NCBI RefSeq assembly: GCF_002224125.1
Contig: NZ_NCSM01000004.1
Location: forward strand, 426,130 to 490,129
Reading direction: 5' to 3'
From: Streptomyces sp. NBS 14/10
GTDB lineage: Bacteria > Actinomycetota > Actinomycetes > Streptomycetales > Streptomycetaceae
Length of the DNA: 64,000 bases
Shown here: one piece after another, positions 34,217 through 43,580 of the stretch
How the letters are laid out: each line of letters opens with the position of its first letter
Position numbering within the stretch: position 1 is the stretch's first letter
Notes under the pieces: generated by a model
Database searches by the model: none
The model's input: only the letters and a program-made list of their open reading frames with translations
Told to the model about the DNA's origin: nothing
Translations under genes and position numbers: made by a program

Positions 34217-34801
34217 ATGGCCTCCATCCACCACACCACCATGACGCCCACCAAGCTGGAACTGCTCAGCGAGTGGCTGCCGAAGCAGAGCTGGTACGTG
34301 GGCAACGCGGAAACGCCGGAACTGGTGAAGGCCGGTGGGTTCCGATTGGACGACCCGGAGGGCGCGGTCGGGATCGAGTTCATGGTCGTCGTGGACGACG
34401 CCGCGCAGGAGCCGGTGGCGTATCTGGTGCCGATGGGCTACCGCGGTGCGGCGCTGGAGGGGGCCCCGGTCGAGGCGCTGATCGGCACCTCCGAGCACGG
34501 GGTGCTCGGTACCCGGTGGATCTACGATGGCGTCCACGACCCGGTGGTGATGGCGCAGTTGCGCGCGCTCCTGCGCGGCGAGGCGGTGCCGCAGCACCAG
34601 AGCAAGAGCGACACCCCTGACCCGACCGTCACCGTGCACGGAACTGGCCCTGACGACGGGCTTGACGTTCACGTCAACCGCGTCCTGCGGTCGGCGGAGG
34701 CCGAGGCCGCGCAGAGGTCGTCCGGACATCTCGTCGCCGGGTGGACCTGGCCGAACGGAACGGCTGCACGGGGGGTATTCGCGGCCGTGGCGCCACGGTA
34801 G
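34217..34801 (+). CDS. CG0192-like protein (maltokinase N-terminal cap domain)
   Basis: 194 aa. The sequence follows the stand-alone cap-domain family seen in actinobacteria: IHHTTMTPTKLELLSEWLPKQ, GGFRLDDPEGAVGIEFMVVVDD, YLVPMGYRGAALEG, and GVLGTRWIYDGVHDPV. The domain resembles the N-terminal part of maltokinase, but no kinase domain follows. GGGAG lies 7 nt before the ATG. Role unknown; carbohydrate or nucleotide contact is possible. Confidence 0.85.
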   Translation: MASIHHTTMTPTKLELLSEWLPKQSWYVGNAETPELVKAGGFRLDDPEGAVGIEFMVVVDDAAQEPVAYLVPMGYRGAALEGAPVEALIGTSEHGVLGTRWIYDGVHDPVVMAQLRALLRGEAVPQHQSKSDTPDPTVTVHGTGPDDGLDVHVNRVLRSAEAEAAQRSSGHLVAGWTWPNGTAARGVFAAVAPR

Positions 34802-34970
34802 GAGGTCGCCGCAGTTCGGTCCCGTCGGGATCTTCCGGCCGCAAGCCGGTGTACTCGTGCTGCCACCAGCGGATTCAAGGTTTATGGCAGGCCTCGGTAA
34901 GCCCCGCCGTGCATGGTCGTTCCACCACCGAAGAACCGTAGGTGTGACCGGGGGATATGGGGGGTGGGAC

Positions 34971-35999
34971 ATGCTGGTGACCGAGTTCAGCACGGAGGTT
35001 GTGGCACCGCCGGAGCGGTTCGAGCTGTTCAGCGAAGTGACCGCGCAATCGCACGTGCCCAACCGATTACGCAGCAACGACCGGGACGACTTCCGTGCCA
35101 ATATGCGAGTGCTGCATTTGCGGGAGTTAGAGGTCTCCACGCTGTCCTTTTCGCATCTGGAGATCGTGCGAACGGCGAAGCTGATCCGGCAGTACGATCC
35201 CGATGCGTACCAGATCAACTGTCTTCTCGGTCATGAGGGAGCTCTCTCCCTGGCCGGACGTGACACCGCGCTGCAGGTCGGTGACCTGGTGGTACTGGAT
35301 ACCAGTCGGCCCTATCGCGGCGATGTTCACGCCGTCCGCGGCGGTTGGTCGCATATGACCGTGCAGTTCCCTCGGAAACTGCTGCCGCTGCCGGAAAAGA
35401 CGGCGCAGTCTGTCCTCGGCGTCTCGCTCAACGGGCGCCGCGGCATGGGTGGGGTGTTCACCCGCTGGCTGACCGACCTCAATACGCGCGCCGGCGAGTT
35501 CACCCCAGCCGATGTCCCCACCCTCGCCTCGGTCACCCTGGACCTCCTGGCGTCCGTGCTCGCCCGCTGCGCGGATGCCGAGGCGGTGCTGAGTCCGGAG
35601 ACCCGCAGAAACGCCCTGCGGACCCGGATCAGCACCTTCGTCGAACAGCATCTCACCGACCCGGATATGACTCCCCAGACGATCGCGGACGCCCACCACA
35701 TCTCTCTGCGCCACCTCCAGCAGCTGTTCGCCGAGAGCGACACGTCACCAGCGGCCTGGATACGCCGCCGCCGTCTGGAACGCTGCCGCGTCGACCTGGC
35801 CAACCCGAGTCTGAAGAGCCGACCGATACAGACCATCGCAGCCCGCTGGGGCTTCGCGGACCCGGCACACTTCAGCCGCCTGTTCCGGGCCACCTACGAG
35901 ATGACCCCGCGGGACTACAGACACCTGGCCGTGCCCCTTCGCCGTGGCCCCGAGACGGGCGGGGTGGGCGGGGGCCGGTATGCGTGTGTCCCTGGGTAA
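34971..35999 (+). CDS. AraC-family transcriptional regulator with two TTA codons
   Basis: 342 aa from ATG 34971, preceded by a G-rich ribosome binding site. N-terminal AraC-binding domain (~35-200), then two helix-turn-helix units: PQTIADAHHISLRHLQQLF and PIQTIAARWGFADPAHFSRLFRATY. TTA leucine codons occur at 35067-35069 (codon 33) and 35127-35129 (codon 53), both in frame. Two in one gene strongly suggests that translation waits for the bldA tRNA, so this regulator should act late in growth. Target unknown; it stands alone. Confidence 0.9.
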   Translation: MLVTEFSTEVVAPPERFELFSEVTAQSHVPNRLRSNDRDDFRANMRVLHLRELEVSTLSFSHLEIVRTAKLIRQYDPDAYQINCLLGHEGALSLAGRDTALQVGDLVVLDTSRPYRGDVHAVRGGWSHMTVQFPRKLLPLPEKTAQSVLGVSLNGRRGMGGVFTRWLTDLNTRAGEFTPADVPTLASVTLDLLASVLARCADAEAVLSPETRRNALRTRISTFVEQHLTDPDMTPQTIADAHHISLRHLQQLFAESDTSPAAWIRRRRLERCRVDLANPSLKSRPIQTIAARWGFADPAHFSRLFRATYEMTPRDYRHLAVPLRRGPETGGVGGGRYACVPG

Positions 36000-36174
36000 A
36001 CCCATGGACCAGTGCCGCTGTGCGCCACTACCGTGCTGCCGAACCAAGTCGTCGAGTCAAGGACGTGCCGTTGTACACCCTGTGAGACCTCCCGAGCGCT
36101 GATTTGTCGCGCGTCGCGCATATGCGCCGCGCTGCTTTTTGCTGCGGACTTCTCACTGAAACCGGTGTACCTCT

Positions 36175-36723
36175 GTGCTCAACAACTGGGTGGTCATGCC
36201 CGCCTGCCTGCCGCTCGTTCGCCGCCGTTGCCACGCGTGCGCGTTCGAGAGCTTCCGGGCAAGCGGTAAATTTCGCGTCAACGCAAACCACAAGCTCATC
36301 GACGCCTGGCTCCTCGTGCTCTGTCCCGCTTGCGGGGAAACCGCGAAGCTCACGGTCCTGGAACGGCTGAACGTGCGCTCCGTACGACCCGAGCTGCTGG
36401 ACCGGCTGCATGACAACGACCCTGGGCTGACAGCTGAGCTGCTCCAGGATCCGGTCGTGCAGCGCCGTAATCGCATCGCCCTCGACTGGGACAACGCCTG
36501 GTGTCTCGACACCGGCGGATCGGATCACTTGGACCGCGAGGTGATCGACGTCTCGGTCCGCTTTGCGGCGCGGATTCCTGTCCGGCCGGTGCGACTGATC
36601 GCTGAAGGTTGCGGTCTTTCGCGGGCCGAGGTCGAGAGGCTGATCACGGAGGGCAAGCTCGTTTCGGCAGTCCGGCTGAGCGGCAAGCACTCCAGCGACT
36701 TCACCTTCACGCTCAAGCGCTGA
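36175..36723 (+). CDS. DUF1062 family protein
   Basis: 182 aa from GTG 36175 (ATG 36196 is an alternative). Family blocks RRCHACAFESFRASGKFRVNA, AWLLVLCPACGETAKLTVLER and LLDRLHDNDP are clear. The CHAC and CPACG pairs form a likely zinc-binding site. The C-terminal part (LIAEGCGLSRAEVERLI) looks like a small helical nucleic-acid-binding end. Function unknown. A strong terminator follows. Confidence 0.85.
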   Translation: MLNNWVVMPACLPLVRRRCHACAFESFRASGKFRVNANHKLIDAWLLVLCPACGETAKLTVLERLNVRSVRPELLDRLHDNDPGLTAELLQDPVVQRRNRIALDWDNAWCLDTGGSDHLDREVIDVSVRFAARIPVRPVRLIAEGCGLSRAEVERLITEGKLVSAVRLSGKHSSDFTFTLKR

Positions 36724-36736
36724 GCCCTCCTCGGCA

Positions 36737-36777
36737 CCAGGGGCCTGTCCGGCAAGATCCGCCGGACAGGCCCCTGG
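36737..36777 (+). terminator. Strong hairpin terminator
   Basis: Perfect 17-bp arms (36737-36753 and 36761-36777) with a 7-nt loop, 13 nt after the DUF1062 stop and before the next promoter. One of the most stable hairpins in the window, and a clear end for the upstream transcript. Confidence 0.85.
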
Positions 36778-36801
36778 CTCACTTCCTTCATCAGCTTCGT
36801 T

Positions 36802-36831
36802 CGTTATAGTGAACATAACGTTTAGCACTAT
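36802..36831. promoter_or_regulatory. Overlapping inverted repeats at the XRE promoter
   Basis: CGTTAT/ATAACG (36802-36807, 36815-36820) and ATAGTG/CACTAT (36806-36811, 36826-36831) interlock just upstream of the start. TATAGT (36805-36810) fits a -10 box. This is the layout of an autoregulated XRE promoter. Confidence 0.6.
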
Positions 36832-36842
36832 GGAGAGTGGGT

Positions 36843-37418
36843 GTGGTCATGGCCCCGCCGTCCGGGCAGTCGACGAGCAGCACCGCCGCGGCGGTGGGAG
36901 CGCAGATCCGTCGGCGTCGTGAACAGCGCGGGGTGAGCGGTTCCGAACTGGCGAGGCGCGCGGGCCTGAGCAAGGCGACGCTGTCGCAACTGGAGGCCGG
37001 TAAGGGGAATCCGACGATCGAGACGCTCGACGCGCTCGCGATCGCGCTCAGGATTCCGCTGACCGACCTGCTGACCCGCGACACCGACCCCGGCCCGGTG
37101 TTCGTCGCCGGCACCGACCTCGCCGAGCACGACGTCGGCCGGGAACTGCTCCGCCGGATCAGCAGCGGCCACAGCCTGGAGATCTGGCGGCTGCGGATGC
37201 CCGCCCACACCGAGCTGGCGGGCGTGCCGCATGCGACCGGCACCGTGGAGCACCTGCTGGTCGCCACGGGGCGGCTGACCGCCGGACCCACCGACAGCCC
37301 GCGCCTGCTGGGGTCGGGCGATCTGCTCGCCTTCGCCGGCGACGCCCCCCATATCTACCGCACCGACACCGAACCGGCGGACGTCACCGTCGTCATCGCC
37401 TCGCCCATCGTCAGCTGA
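36843..37418 (+). CDS. XRE-family regulator with cupin domain
   Basis: 191 aa from GTG 36843, chosen because GGAG lies 7 nt upstream; GTG 36837 and ATG 36849 are possible. HTH_3 at ~18-72 ([38 protein letters not shown]), then a cupin ([30 protein letters not shown]). The aldolase gene follows after 28 nt, so it most likely controls amino-acid-related metabolism in a two-gene operon. Palindromic promoter upstream suggests self-control. Confidence 0.88.
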   Translation: MVMAPPSGQSTSSTAAAVGAQIRRRREQRGVSGSELARRAGLSKATLSQLEAGKGNPTIETLDALAIALRIPLTDLLTRDTDPGPVFVAGTDLAEHDVGRELLRRISSGHSLEIWRLRMPAHTELAGVPHATGTVEHLLVATGRLTAGPTDSPRLLGSGDLLAFAGDAPHIYRTDTEPADVTVVIASPIVS

Positions 37419-37446
37419 GAGCCACCCCGAAAGTCAGGCACACACC

Positions 37447-38499
37447 ATGAGCACGACCACCCCCTACGCTCGCGCCTTCACGAGCGACAACGTCGCCGGG
37501 GCCGCCCCGCAGATCATCGACGCCATGGCCCGTGCCGCCGCCGGGCCGGCCGCACCGTACGGCGCGGACAGCTTCACCGCCGACGTACGCCGCCGCCTGT
37601 GCGAGATATTCGACCGTGACGTCGATGTACTGCTCGTCTCCACCGGCTCCGCGGCCAATGCCCTGAGCCTGGCCGCCCTCACCCCGCCCTGGGGCAGCGT
37701 GCTGTGCCACCGCGACAGCCACGTCAACAACGACGAATGCGGCGCGCCCGAGTTCTACACCGCGGGCGCCAAGCTCGTCCCGCTCCCCGGCGACGATGCC
37801 AAGATCGACCCCGAGGCGCTACGGGCGGCCGCCCGGCACAAGCGGGGGGACGTACACAGTGTGGAGCCTTCCGTGGTGAGCATCACCCAGGCCACCGAGA
37901 CCGGCGCCGTCTACACCCTCGACGAACTCCACACCCTCGGATCCATCGCCAAGGAAGCGGGCCTGCGCCTCCACATGGACGGCGCACGCTTCGCCGGCGC
38001 CGTCGCCGCCCACGGCCGCACCCCCGCCGAGATGACCTGGCAGGCCGGCGTCGACCTGCTTTCCTTCGGGGCCACCAAGAACGGCACCATGACCGCCGAC
38101 GCCATCGTCGTCTTCGACCGCTCCCTCACCCCCGAACTCGCCTTCCGCGCCAAGCGCGCCGGCCAACTCGCCTCCAAGATGCGCTTCCACGCCGCCCAGC
38201 TCGCCGCCTACCTGACCGACGACCTGTGGCTGCACAACGCGACCCACGCCAACGCCATGGCCGCCCGCCTCCAAGAAGGACTCAAGGCCCTGCCGGACAT
38301 CGGCTTCCCCGGCGCGGTCGAGGCCAACGTCGTCTTCTGCCGCCTGCCCCAGGGCGTCATCGACGGACTCCTGTCCGAGGGCTTCGCCTTCTACCACGAC
38401 CGCTGGGAGCCGGGAGTCGTCCGCTTCGTCACCTCCTTCGCGACCGCGCCGGAGGACGTCGACGGCCTGGTGAACGCCGTCCGCCGACTTACTGCCTGA
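37447..38499 (+). CDS. Low-specificity threonine aldolase family (beta-eliminating lyase)
   Basis: 350 aa. PLP enzyme that splits L-threonine or L-allo-threonine into glycine and acetaldehyde. Marks: [15 protein letters not shown] at the start, [24 protein letters not shown], the aspartate in [13 protein letters not shown], and the PLP lysine in [14 protein letters not shown]. Normal length. Downstream of an XRE-cupin regulator in the same direction. Confidence 0.92.
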   Translation: MSTTTPYARAFTSDNVAGAAPQIIDAMARAAAGPAAPYGADSFTADVRRRLCEIFDRDVDVLLVSTGSAANALSLAALTPPWGSVLCHRDSHVNNDECGAPEFYTAGAKLVPLPGDDAKIDPEALRAAARHKRGDVHSVEPSVVSITQATETGAVYTLDELHTLGSIAKEAGLRLHMDGARFAGAVAAHGRTPAEMTWQAGVDLLSFGATKNGTMTADAIVVFDRSLTPELAFRAKRAGQLASKMRFHAAQLAAYLTDDLWLHNATHANAMAARLQEGLKALPDIGFPGAVEANVVFCRLPQGVIDGLLSEGFAFYHDRWEPGVVRFVTSFATAPEDVDGLVNAVRRLTA

Positions 38500-38592
38500 C
38501 CATTACGCACACAGCGATACACAACAACCTGCCGTCGATACCGCGGGGCAATTGCCGGGACTCGTGACTCCTCAGCTACCTTTGCCTCGATT

Positions 38593-39087
38593 ATGGTGAC
38601 CGCCGGGGGGTGGGTGAGGGTGGAACCGGACCCGACAGGGATGCTCGAACGGCCGGGGAAGCGGCGTCGGAAGCACATCTTCCGGCTGCTGGTTGCCTTG
38701 GGTTTGGTCGCCCTCGTCTGGTGGGCCTTGTGGCAGTACCGGCAAGTCGAGCGGTTGTTCACGGGGGAGCGGGCCGACGTGCTGGACGTGCGGCAGTGCT
38801 CCACTCACAACTACAAGGGAACGCAGTTGTACACCTGCCGTGCAACGTGGCGTTTCTCCGACGAACGTACGGGCGAGGGGGATGTCGACGCGGGCAGCGA
38901 GCCGATAGGGAAGGGCTCCACGGTGTTCGCCGGCGATGACTGGGGATACCGCTCGCGTGGCGATCTGATGGGCTCGGTGCTGCCGGAGGCCGGGGTCCTC
39001 CTGGTGGTGCTTGGCGAACTGGCCGTCTTGCTGGTCATCTCCCGGTGGGGGCGCAGGCGCGGCTATACGCTGCCGCGCGTCCGTTGA
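38593..39087 (+). CDS. Hypothetical protein with two transmembrane helices
   Basis: 164 aa, family not recognised. Helix one is at ~30-47 (IFRLLVALGLVALVWWALW) and helix two at ~130-148 (VLLVVLGELAVLLVIS). Between them is an extracytoplasmic loop of ~80 residues with two Cys (RQCSTHNYKGTQLYTC) that could form a disulfide, and a FAGDDWGYRSRG segment. The basic C-terminus is cytoplasmic. No neighbour suggests a role. Confidence 0.65.
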   Translation: MVTAGGWVRVEPDPTGMLERPGKRRRKHIFRLLVALGLVALVWWALWQYRQVERLFTGERADVLDVRQCSTHNYKGTQLYTCRATWRFSDERTGEGDVDAGSEPIGKGSTVFAGDDWGYRSRGDLMGSVLPEAGVLLVVLGELAVLLVISRWGRRRGYTLPRVR

Positions 39088-39146
39088 AACCTCGCCCCCC
39101 GGCCGAAGAACCCGGTGACCACGACCGCCGGATCCGCCTCCTGACG

Positions 39147-40127
39147 TCAGTGGAGTCCGTAGGCCCGGGCGAGTACGCCCACGGTGGCGGCCATGGCCTG
39201 GCGCAGTTCGGCCGGCGCGACGACCTCGACGTCGACACCGAGCCGCAGCAGCTCGCCGCGCGCGTGGTAGGTGCTCTCGGTCGGGATGACGGCCTCGACC
39301 CATCCGTCGTCGCCGACGGCGGTCGCGGTGGATTCGACTGCCCGTACCACCTCCGGGGGGACGTTGTCGGGCAGGCGTCGGCGTCCCTGTGGGGACAGCC
39401 GGATGGTGGCGGTGCCGGTGTAGCGGCGTGCCTGGAAATCGTCGAGGTACGAGGTCCAGTACGCGCCCAGGTCGAATCCCTGCGGCCGGTCGAACCGTTC
39501 GTCGGTCAGCACCGCGTCGAGGACTTGGGCGACCCGGTAGGTGGCGATCCGGCTGTCCGTGGCGGCGGCCACGAGATACCAGGTTCCGGATTTGAGCACC
39601 AGGCCGTAGGGGCGTAGGCGGCGATTGACCTCCTGCGGCGCGCGCCAACGGCGATAGCGCACATCCACCGCACGCCCGGTGAGCACCGCGTCGACGAACA
39701 AGGGCAGCTGCGGCGTCTGTTCGGGCTCCCGGTACCAGCCGGGAGCGTCCAGGTGGAACACCGCCGCGGTCCGCGCCGCCTCCTCGCGCAGTCCCGTCGG
39801 CAGCGCGGCCAGCAGCTTCAGCCGGGCCGCCGTCACCTCCGCCGTGAGGCCCAGGTCGGCGGCGGGCCCGGGCAGTCCGGCGAAGAACAACGCCCGTGCC
39901 TCGCCCTCACTCATCCCGGTCAGGCGGGTGCGATAGCCGTCGAGCAGCTGATAGCCGCCCCCGCGGCCCGGCTCCGCGTAGACCGGGACCCCGGCGGCCT
40001 GTAGCCGTGCCAGGTCACGGTAGGCGGTCCGGATGGATACCCCCAGCTCATCGGCGACCCCGCGCGCGGACATGCGGCCACGGGATTGCAGCAACAACAG
40101 CAGCGACAGCAATCGACCTGCAGACAT
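39147..40127 (-). CDS. HTH/WYL-domain (YafY-like) transcriptional regulator
   Basis: 326 aa from ATG 40127 with GGGGAG upstream. N-terminal HTH_11 (MSARGVADELGVSIRTAYRD), central region, and a WYL domain with RLRPYGLVLKSGTWYLVAA, followed by a C-terminal extension. Such proteins sense small ligands or nucleic acid through WYL. Divergent from the NIPSNAP gene, which it probably controls. Confidence 0.9.
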   Translation of the reverse strand: MSAGRLLSLLLLLQSRGRMSARGVADELGVSIRTAYRDLARLQAAGVPVYAEPGRGGGYQLLDGYRTRLTGMSEGEARALFFAGLPGPAADLGLTAEVTAARLKLLAALPTGLREEAARTAAVFHLDAPGWYREPEQTPQLPLFVDAVLTGRAVDVRYRRWRAPQEVNRRLRPYGLVLKSGTWYLVAAATDSRIATYRVAQVLDAVLTDERFDRPQGFDLGAYWTSYLDDFQARRYTGTATIRLSPQGRRRLPDNVPPEVVRAVESTATAVGDDGWVEAVIPTESTYHARGELLRLGVDVEVVAPAELRQAMAATVGVLARAYGLH

Positions 40128-40262
40128 GGGCGCATTCTCCCCGGAAACCCTGACAGCCCCTGGCACACGGCTCCTCTAGCGTCAATCCACATCCGGCTCC
40201 GACCGAAGAAGGACGAGCCGGAAAGCCACACTTGAAAAAGTGCACCGAACAGGAGTTCCACC

Positions 40263-41000
40263 GTGTCACCCACCGACCCCGTCGGCCGCCCAGCTGTGAT
40301 CGAGCTTCGCCAGTACACGCTGCGTCCCGGCCGACGTGATGAGCTCATCGAGCTGTTCGACCGGGAGTTCGTCGAAACGCAGGAAGAGACCGGGATGGTC
40401 GTGCTCGGCCAGTTCCGGGACCTTGACGATCCGAACCGCTTCGTCTGGCTGCGCGGGTTCCGGGACATGGAGGTACGGCACCGTGCGCTGACGGCCTTCT
40501 ACGGCGGACCTGTCTGGGCCGAGCACGGTCCCCAGGCCAACGACACCATGGTCGACTCCGGCGATGTCCTGTTGCTGCGGCCCCTGTCGGACGGGAGCGG
40601 CTTCGCCGTCAGCCCGCCCGAGCGGCCCCGGGCCGGTGCTCCGGCACCGGACCGGTTCGTGTCCGCCACCGTGTGGTCCTTCCCTCCCGGACGGCCCGAC
40701 GGCATCGCACTCATCCGGGACGGCCTCCTCCCCGTGCTCCACAAGACGGGACCCGCGCCACTCGCCGTCCTGACCACCGAGACGGCGCACAACACGTTCG
40801 CCAGGCTGCCGGTCCGCACGGGAGAGAACGTCGCCGCGGTCTTCACGTCGTACCCCGACGAAAGTGCGTATCGCCGGCACCTCGCCGAAGTGCAGGACCA
40901 CCCCCTCACCCGGGAGTTCCTGCCGGGCATCGAGAGCGAACAGACAGCAGCCCCCCGGACACTGCGCCTGGCGCCCACCGGTCGCTCGCTCATCTCCTGA
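40263..41000 (+). CDS. NIPSNAP-family protein
   Basis: 245 aa from GTG 40263; AGGAG is 7 nt upstream. Two ferredoxin-like repeats: VIELRQYTLRPGRRDELIELF with FVWLRGFRDMEVRHRAL, and a degenerate second copy from ~130. NIPSNAP proteins are small dimeric alpha/beta barrels without a known catalytic motif. Divergent partner of the WYL regulator; likely part of a stress or ligand response. Confidence 0.88.
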   Translation: MSPTDPVGRPAVIELRQYTLRPGRRDELIELFDREFVETQEETGMVVLGQFRDLDDPNRFVWLRGFRDMEVRHRALTAFYGGPVWAEHGPQANDTMVDSGDVLLLRPLSDGSGFAVSPPERPRAGAPAPDRFVSATVWSFPPGRPDGIALIRDGLLPVLHKTGPAPLAVLTTETAHNTFARLPVRTGENVAAVFTSYPDESAYRRHLAEVQDHPLTREFLPGIESEQTAAPRTLRLAPTGRSLIS

Positions 41001-41020
41001 CTCCTCAGCCGAACCGGCCC

Positions 41021-42001
41021 CTACCAGCCGGCGGCGTCGGTGACGGCGCGGAAGAACCGTTGCGGTTCTTCCGCGATCCGGTTGCACACATACAGCCACC
41101 ACTCGGTGCCGAAGACGACGTACTCCCGGGTGGGGTGACCCTTGTCCCGCATGGCGGCAACCCGATCGGGGCCCAGCCCGAGCAGGGTCTCGACCTCCCA
41201 CGGCGCGGCCTGGTCGTGCGCACGGTCGGCCAGCATCGGCTCCAGCGCATCGAGCATGTTCCAGTCGTGGGTGGCGAAGGAGCACAGGTGGCCACTGTCG
41301 ACCAGGGCTTGGGCGTAGCTCAGATACGCCTCGTGCAGCTCGCGGCTGCCACGCGGATACGCGATCGTCTCCGGCTCGAAGAATGAACCCTTGGCCAACC
41401 GGATCCGCCCCGGGCGGCGGAGCAGGACAGGCAAGTCGTCGACAGTCCTGTGCAGCCGCGCCTGAATGGTGATCCCGACGTGGTCGAACTGCTCACACAG
41501 CGCGCCGTGAACGTCGAGGACCGCATCAGTGCGGTCCGATTTCTCCATCGAGATGACCATCTCCTGGCCCGCGGCGGCCGTCGCCTCGGCGATCCGACGG
41601 CCGTTGCGCAGCGCCAACCCGGCATCCACGGCGAGCCCGATGTGGGACAGGTCAAGCGAGACGGAGCAGTCGTGCCCGGCCGCGGCCAGGCGCTCACTCA
41701 CGTCCACGAAAACGTCTGTCGCGGCGTTGGCGCGCTCGGCGTCGCGGCAGCTCTCACCCATGTAGTCCACGGTGGCGCGATGTCCGCGCTGGTTGGTCTC
41801 GGCAACCTGCGCCAGCGCTTCGGCCACCGTCTCACCGGCCACGTACCGGCGGGCGATGCGCCGCGCCAGAGGGCCCAGCACCGGATCGGACGGCACTTGC
41901 TCCTTGAGCTTCTCATCGAGCGCCAACCGGCGCATGACATCGGCGACTTGGGCGAAAGAGACGTCATCGCCGGTCGTACCGGCTGCATCCTGCTGGACCA
42001 T
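41021..42001 (-). CDS. Proline dehydrogenase
   Basis: 326 aa from ATG 42001, with GAGGTGG just upstream (a second ATG at 42013 lies inside that site). FAD TIM-barrel enzyme that oxidises proline to pyrroline-5-carboxylate. Marks: VSLDLSHIGL, ISMEKSDRTDAVL, GITIQARLHRTVDDL, RLAKGSFFEPETIAYP, SFATHDWNML and the end EYVVFGTEWWLYVCNRIAEEP. No P5C dehydrogenase gene is adjacent. A 14-bp palindrome upstream suggests TetR-type control. Confidence 0.9.
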   Translation of the reverse strand: MVQQDAAGTTGDDVSFAQVADVMRRLALDEKLKEQVPSDPVLGPLARRIARRYVAGETVAEALAQVAETNQRGHRATVDYMGESCRDAERANAATDVFVDVSERLAAAGHDCSVSLDLSHIGLAVDAGLALRNGRRIAEATAAAGQEMVISMEKSDRTDAVLDVHGALCEQFDHVGITIQARLHRTVDDLPVLLRRPGRIRLAKGSFFEPETIAYPRGSRELHEAYLSYAQALVDSGHLCSFATHDWNMLDALEPMLADRAHDQAAPWEVETLLGLGPDRVAAMRDKGHPTREYVVFGTEWWLYVCNRIAEEPQRFFRAVTDAAGW

Positions 42002-42041
42002 ATGCCACCTCATTACTGGGAGCAGACGTGAGGCGACCCTA

Positions 42042-42055
42042 ACCGAACGTTCGGT
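42042..42055. promoter_or_regulatory. 14-bp palindrome, TetR-type operator
   Basis: ACCGAACGTTCGGT is a perfect palindrome 41 nt upstream of the proline dehydrogenase ATG, within its expected promoter. The sequence is of the kind bound by TetR-family dimers. No TetR gene is adjacent, so the regulator must be encoded elsewhere. Confidence 0.6.
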
Positions 42056-42497
42056 CGGTGCGCAAGATCGGCAGTGAGCCCCGGATCGCCGATCCGTCGT
42101 CGCCGGCGTCTCATTCCGGGTGTCGTACTCACGGCCTTCTTCTGGTCCCGTGGCCGTGAGTACGACGTCTCCCCGGACCTGGGCAACCGACCGCCGGCTA
42201 GCGGTTCGTGTACGCCGGGTTGCGACATGGAAAGCTGCTCTCCTTCGTATGAGGTGTGCGGGTGCGGGTCTTGCATGGTCACGCCAATCATGCTCCCCGG
42301 CGTGAGCGTCTCACGGAGGCGAGAGGGTCCGCCCCGCCGCATCCCGCCGCGGTCCGGGGGAAGTGCAGGTGGCGGTGTGAATTGCCCGTGAGCCACTGCC
42401 CGTTGGTCGGCGTGTCCAGGATCAAGCGCGTCTGAAGGGCGGAGGGCGGCGGGTATCCGCCTGGCCGAGTACGGCCACGACGGATCTGAACTCGGCC
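42056..42497. other. Intergenic region with 15-bp inverted repeat; no supported gene
   Basis: 442 bp without a convincing gene on either strand. Perfect 15-bp arms GTCGTACTCACGGCC (42122-42136) and the complement (42152-42166) flank a 15-nt spacer, and a 15-bp palindrome CGGATCG-C-CGATCCG is at 42082-42096. The first can form a strong hairpin on either strand; it could end the upstream AraC transcript or be a mobile-element trace. Confidence 0.6.
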
Positions 42498-43499
42498 TTA
42501 CTGAGGCGGCGGTGGGGAGCCGATGCCCTCGTCGGTCATGGCAGCCAGGTCGCCTTGGTCGCGGATCTGGCGGCGCCAGAGCGAGGGGCTGACGCCTCGG
42601 GCGCGTTTGAATGCCACGCTGAAGGCGAACGCGTCCTCGTACCCCACCTCGTGGGCCACGGCGGAGACGGTCGCCTCGGTGTCACGGAGCAAGTCCGCTC
42701 CCAAAGTCATTCGCCAGCCGGTGAGATAGGTGAGCGGGGGTTCGCCGGCCAGGGCTCTGAAGCGAGCGGCGAAAGCGGCGCGGGACATGCCGACTTTGGC
42801 GGCCAACTGGGCAACCGTCCACCGATGGGCGGGATCCTCATGCAGCAGGCGCAGCGCGTCGCCGATCGCGGGATCGGCCAGCGCCTGGTACCAGGCGGGC
42901 GCCCGCTCTGAGCCGGCACACCATGCCCGCAACGCCAGCACGAGCACGAGATCCAGCAGCCGGTCGAGGACGGCGTCCTGACCGGGTTCGTCGTGGGCGA
43001 CCTCGGCGGCCAGCAGGTCCAGCGCCGCCCGGGTCCGCGGCCCGGAGGGCACGACCGCCAGCGGTGGGAGCATGTCCAGCAGGCGGTCGCCCACGTCGCC
43101 GCGGAGTTCGTAGGCGCCCCGGAGCATGATCGTGGCTCCGGGCAGGCCGTCGCCGTACGTACGGGGGGCCAGGCTCCAGTGAGTGCCCGGCGCATCTTTG
43201 TCCCCGTCGACGACATGTTTCTTTCCCCCCTGGATCACGACCTGAGGTGGGGTGGAAGGGGCGTCGGCGATTGTGTACCGGCCGGGTGCGGTGATGAGGG
43301 CGATGTCGCCGGCGGCGAGGCGTACCGGTGCGGTGCCCGCGTCATCGAGCCGTACCGAGGCGTGGCCGGCGAGCGTGGTCACAACCGTGAGCGGTGGGGC
43401 GTCAGCGAAGGTCAGCGACCATGGAGGACGCTGGATCAGCTGCCTGACCAGCGCGTTCCTGGCACGGGCCCGGTGCAGCAGATCGCTGAGGACGTCCAT
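42498..43499 (-). CDS. AraC-family regulator with cupin-type sensor
   Basis: 333 aa. N-terminal cupin_6 domain (LTVVTTLAGHASVRL, AAGDIALITAPGRYTI) and C-terminal AraC HTH pair (RWTVAQLAAKVGMSRAAFAARF; TVSAVAHEVGYEDAFAFSVAFKRARGVSP). Divergent from the NmrA-like gene with ~80 nt between starts, so it is a likely regulator of that gene. Confidence 0.9.
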   Translation of the reverse strand: MDVLSDLLHRARARNALVRQLIQRPPWSLTFADAPPLTVVTTLAGHASVRLDDAGTAPVRLAAGDIALITAPGRYTIADAPSTPPQVVIQGGKKHVVDGDKDAPGTHWSLAPRTYGDGLPGATIMLRGAYELRGDVGDRLLDMLPPLAVVPSGPRTRAALDLLAAEVAHDEPGQDAVLDRLLDLVLVLALRAWCAGSERAPAWYQALADPAIGDALRLLHEDPAHRWTVAQLAAKVGMSRAAFAARFRALAGEPPLTYLTGWRMTLGADLLRDTEATVSAVAHEVGYEDAFAFSVAFKRARGVSPSLWRRQIRDQGDLAAMTDEGIGSPPPPQ

Positions 43500-43580
43500 G
43501 ACGTGAGATTAGACGATCACAAAGGTGATGACGACGTTCTCCCATGGAACGTCTACGACGTCATGGAGTTCTCTGGAGGC

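Noticed and set aside
42056..42497. Small genes on either strand of this intergenic region
   Set aside because: Candidate frames have no ribosome binding site, no family resemblance and normal-shadow composition.
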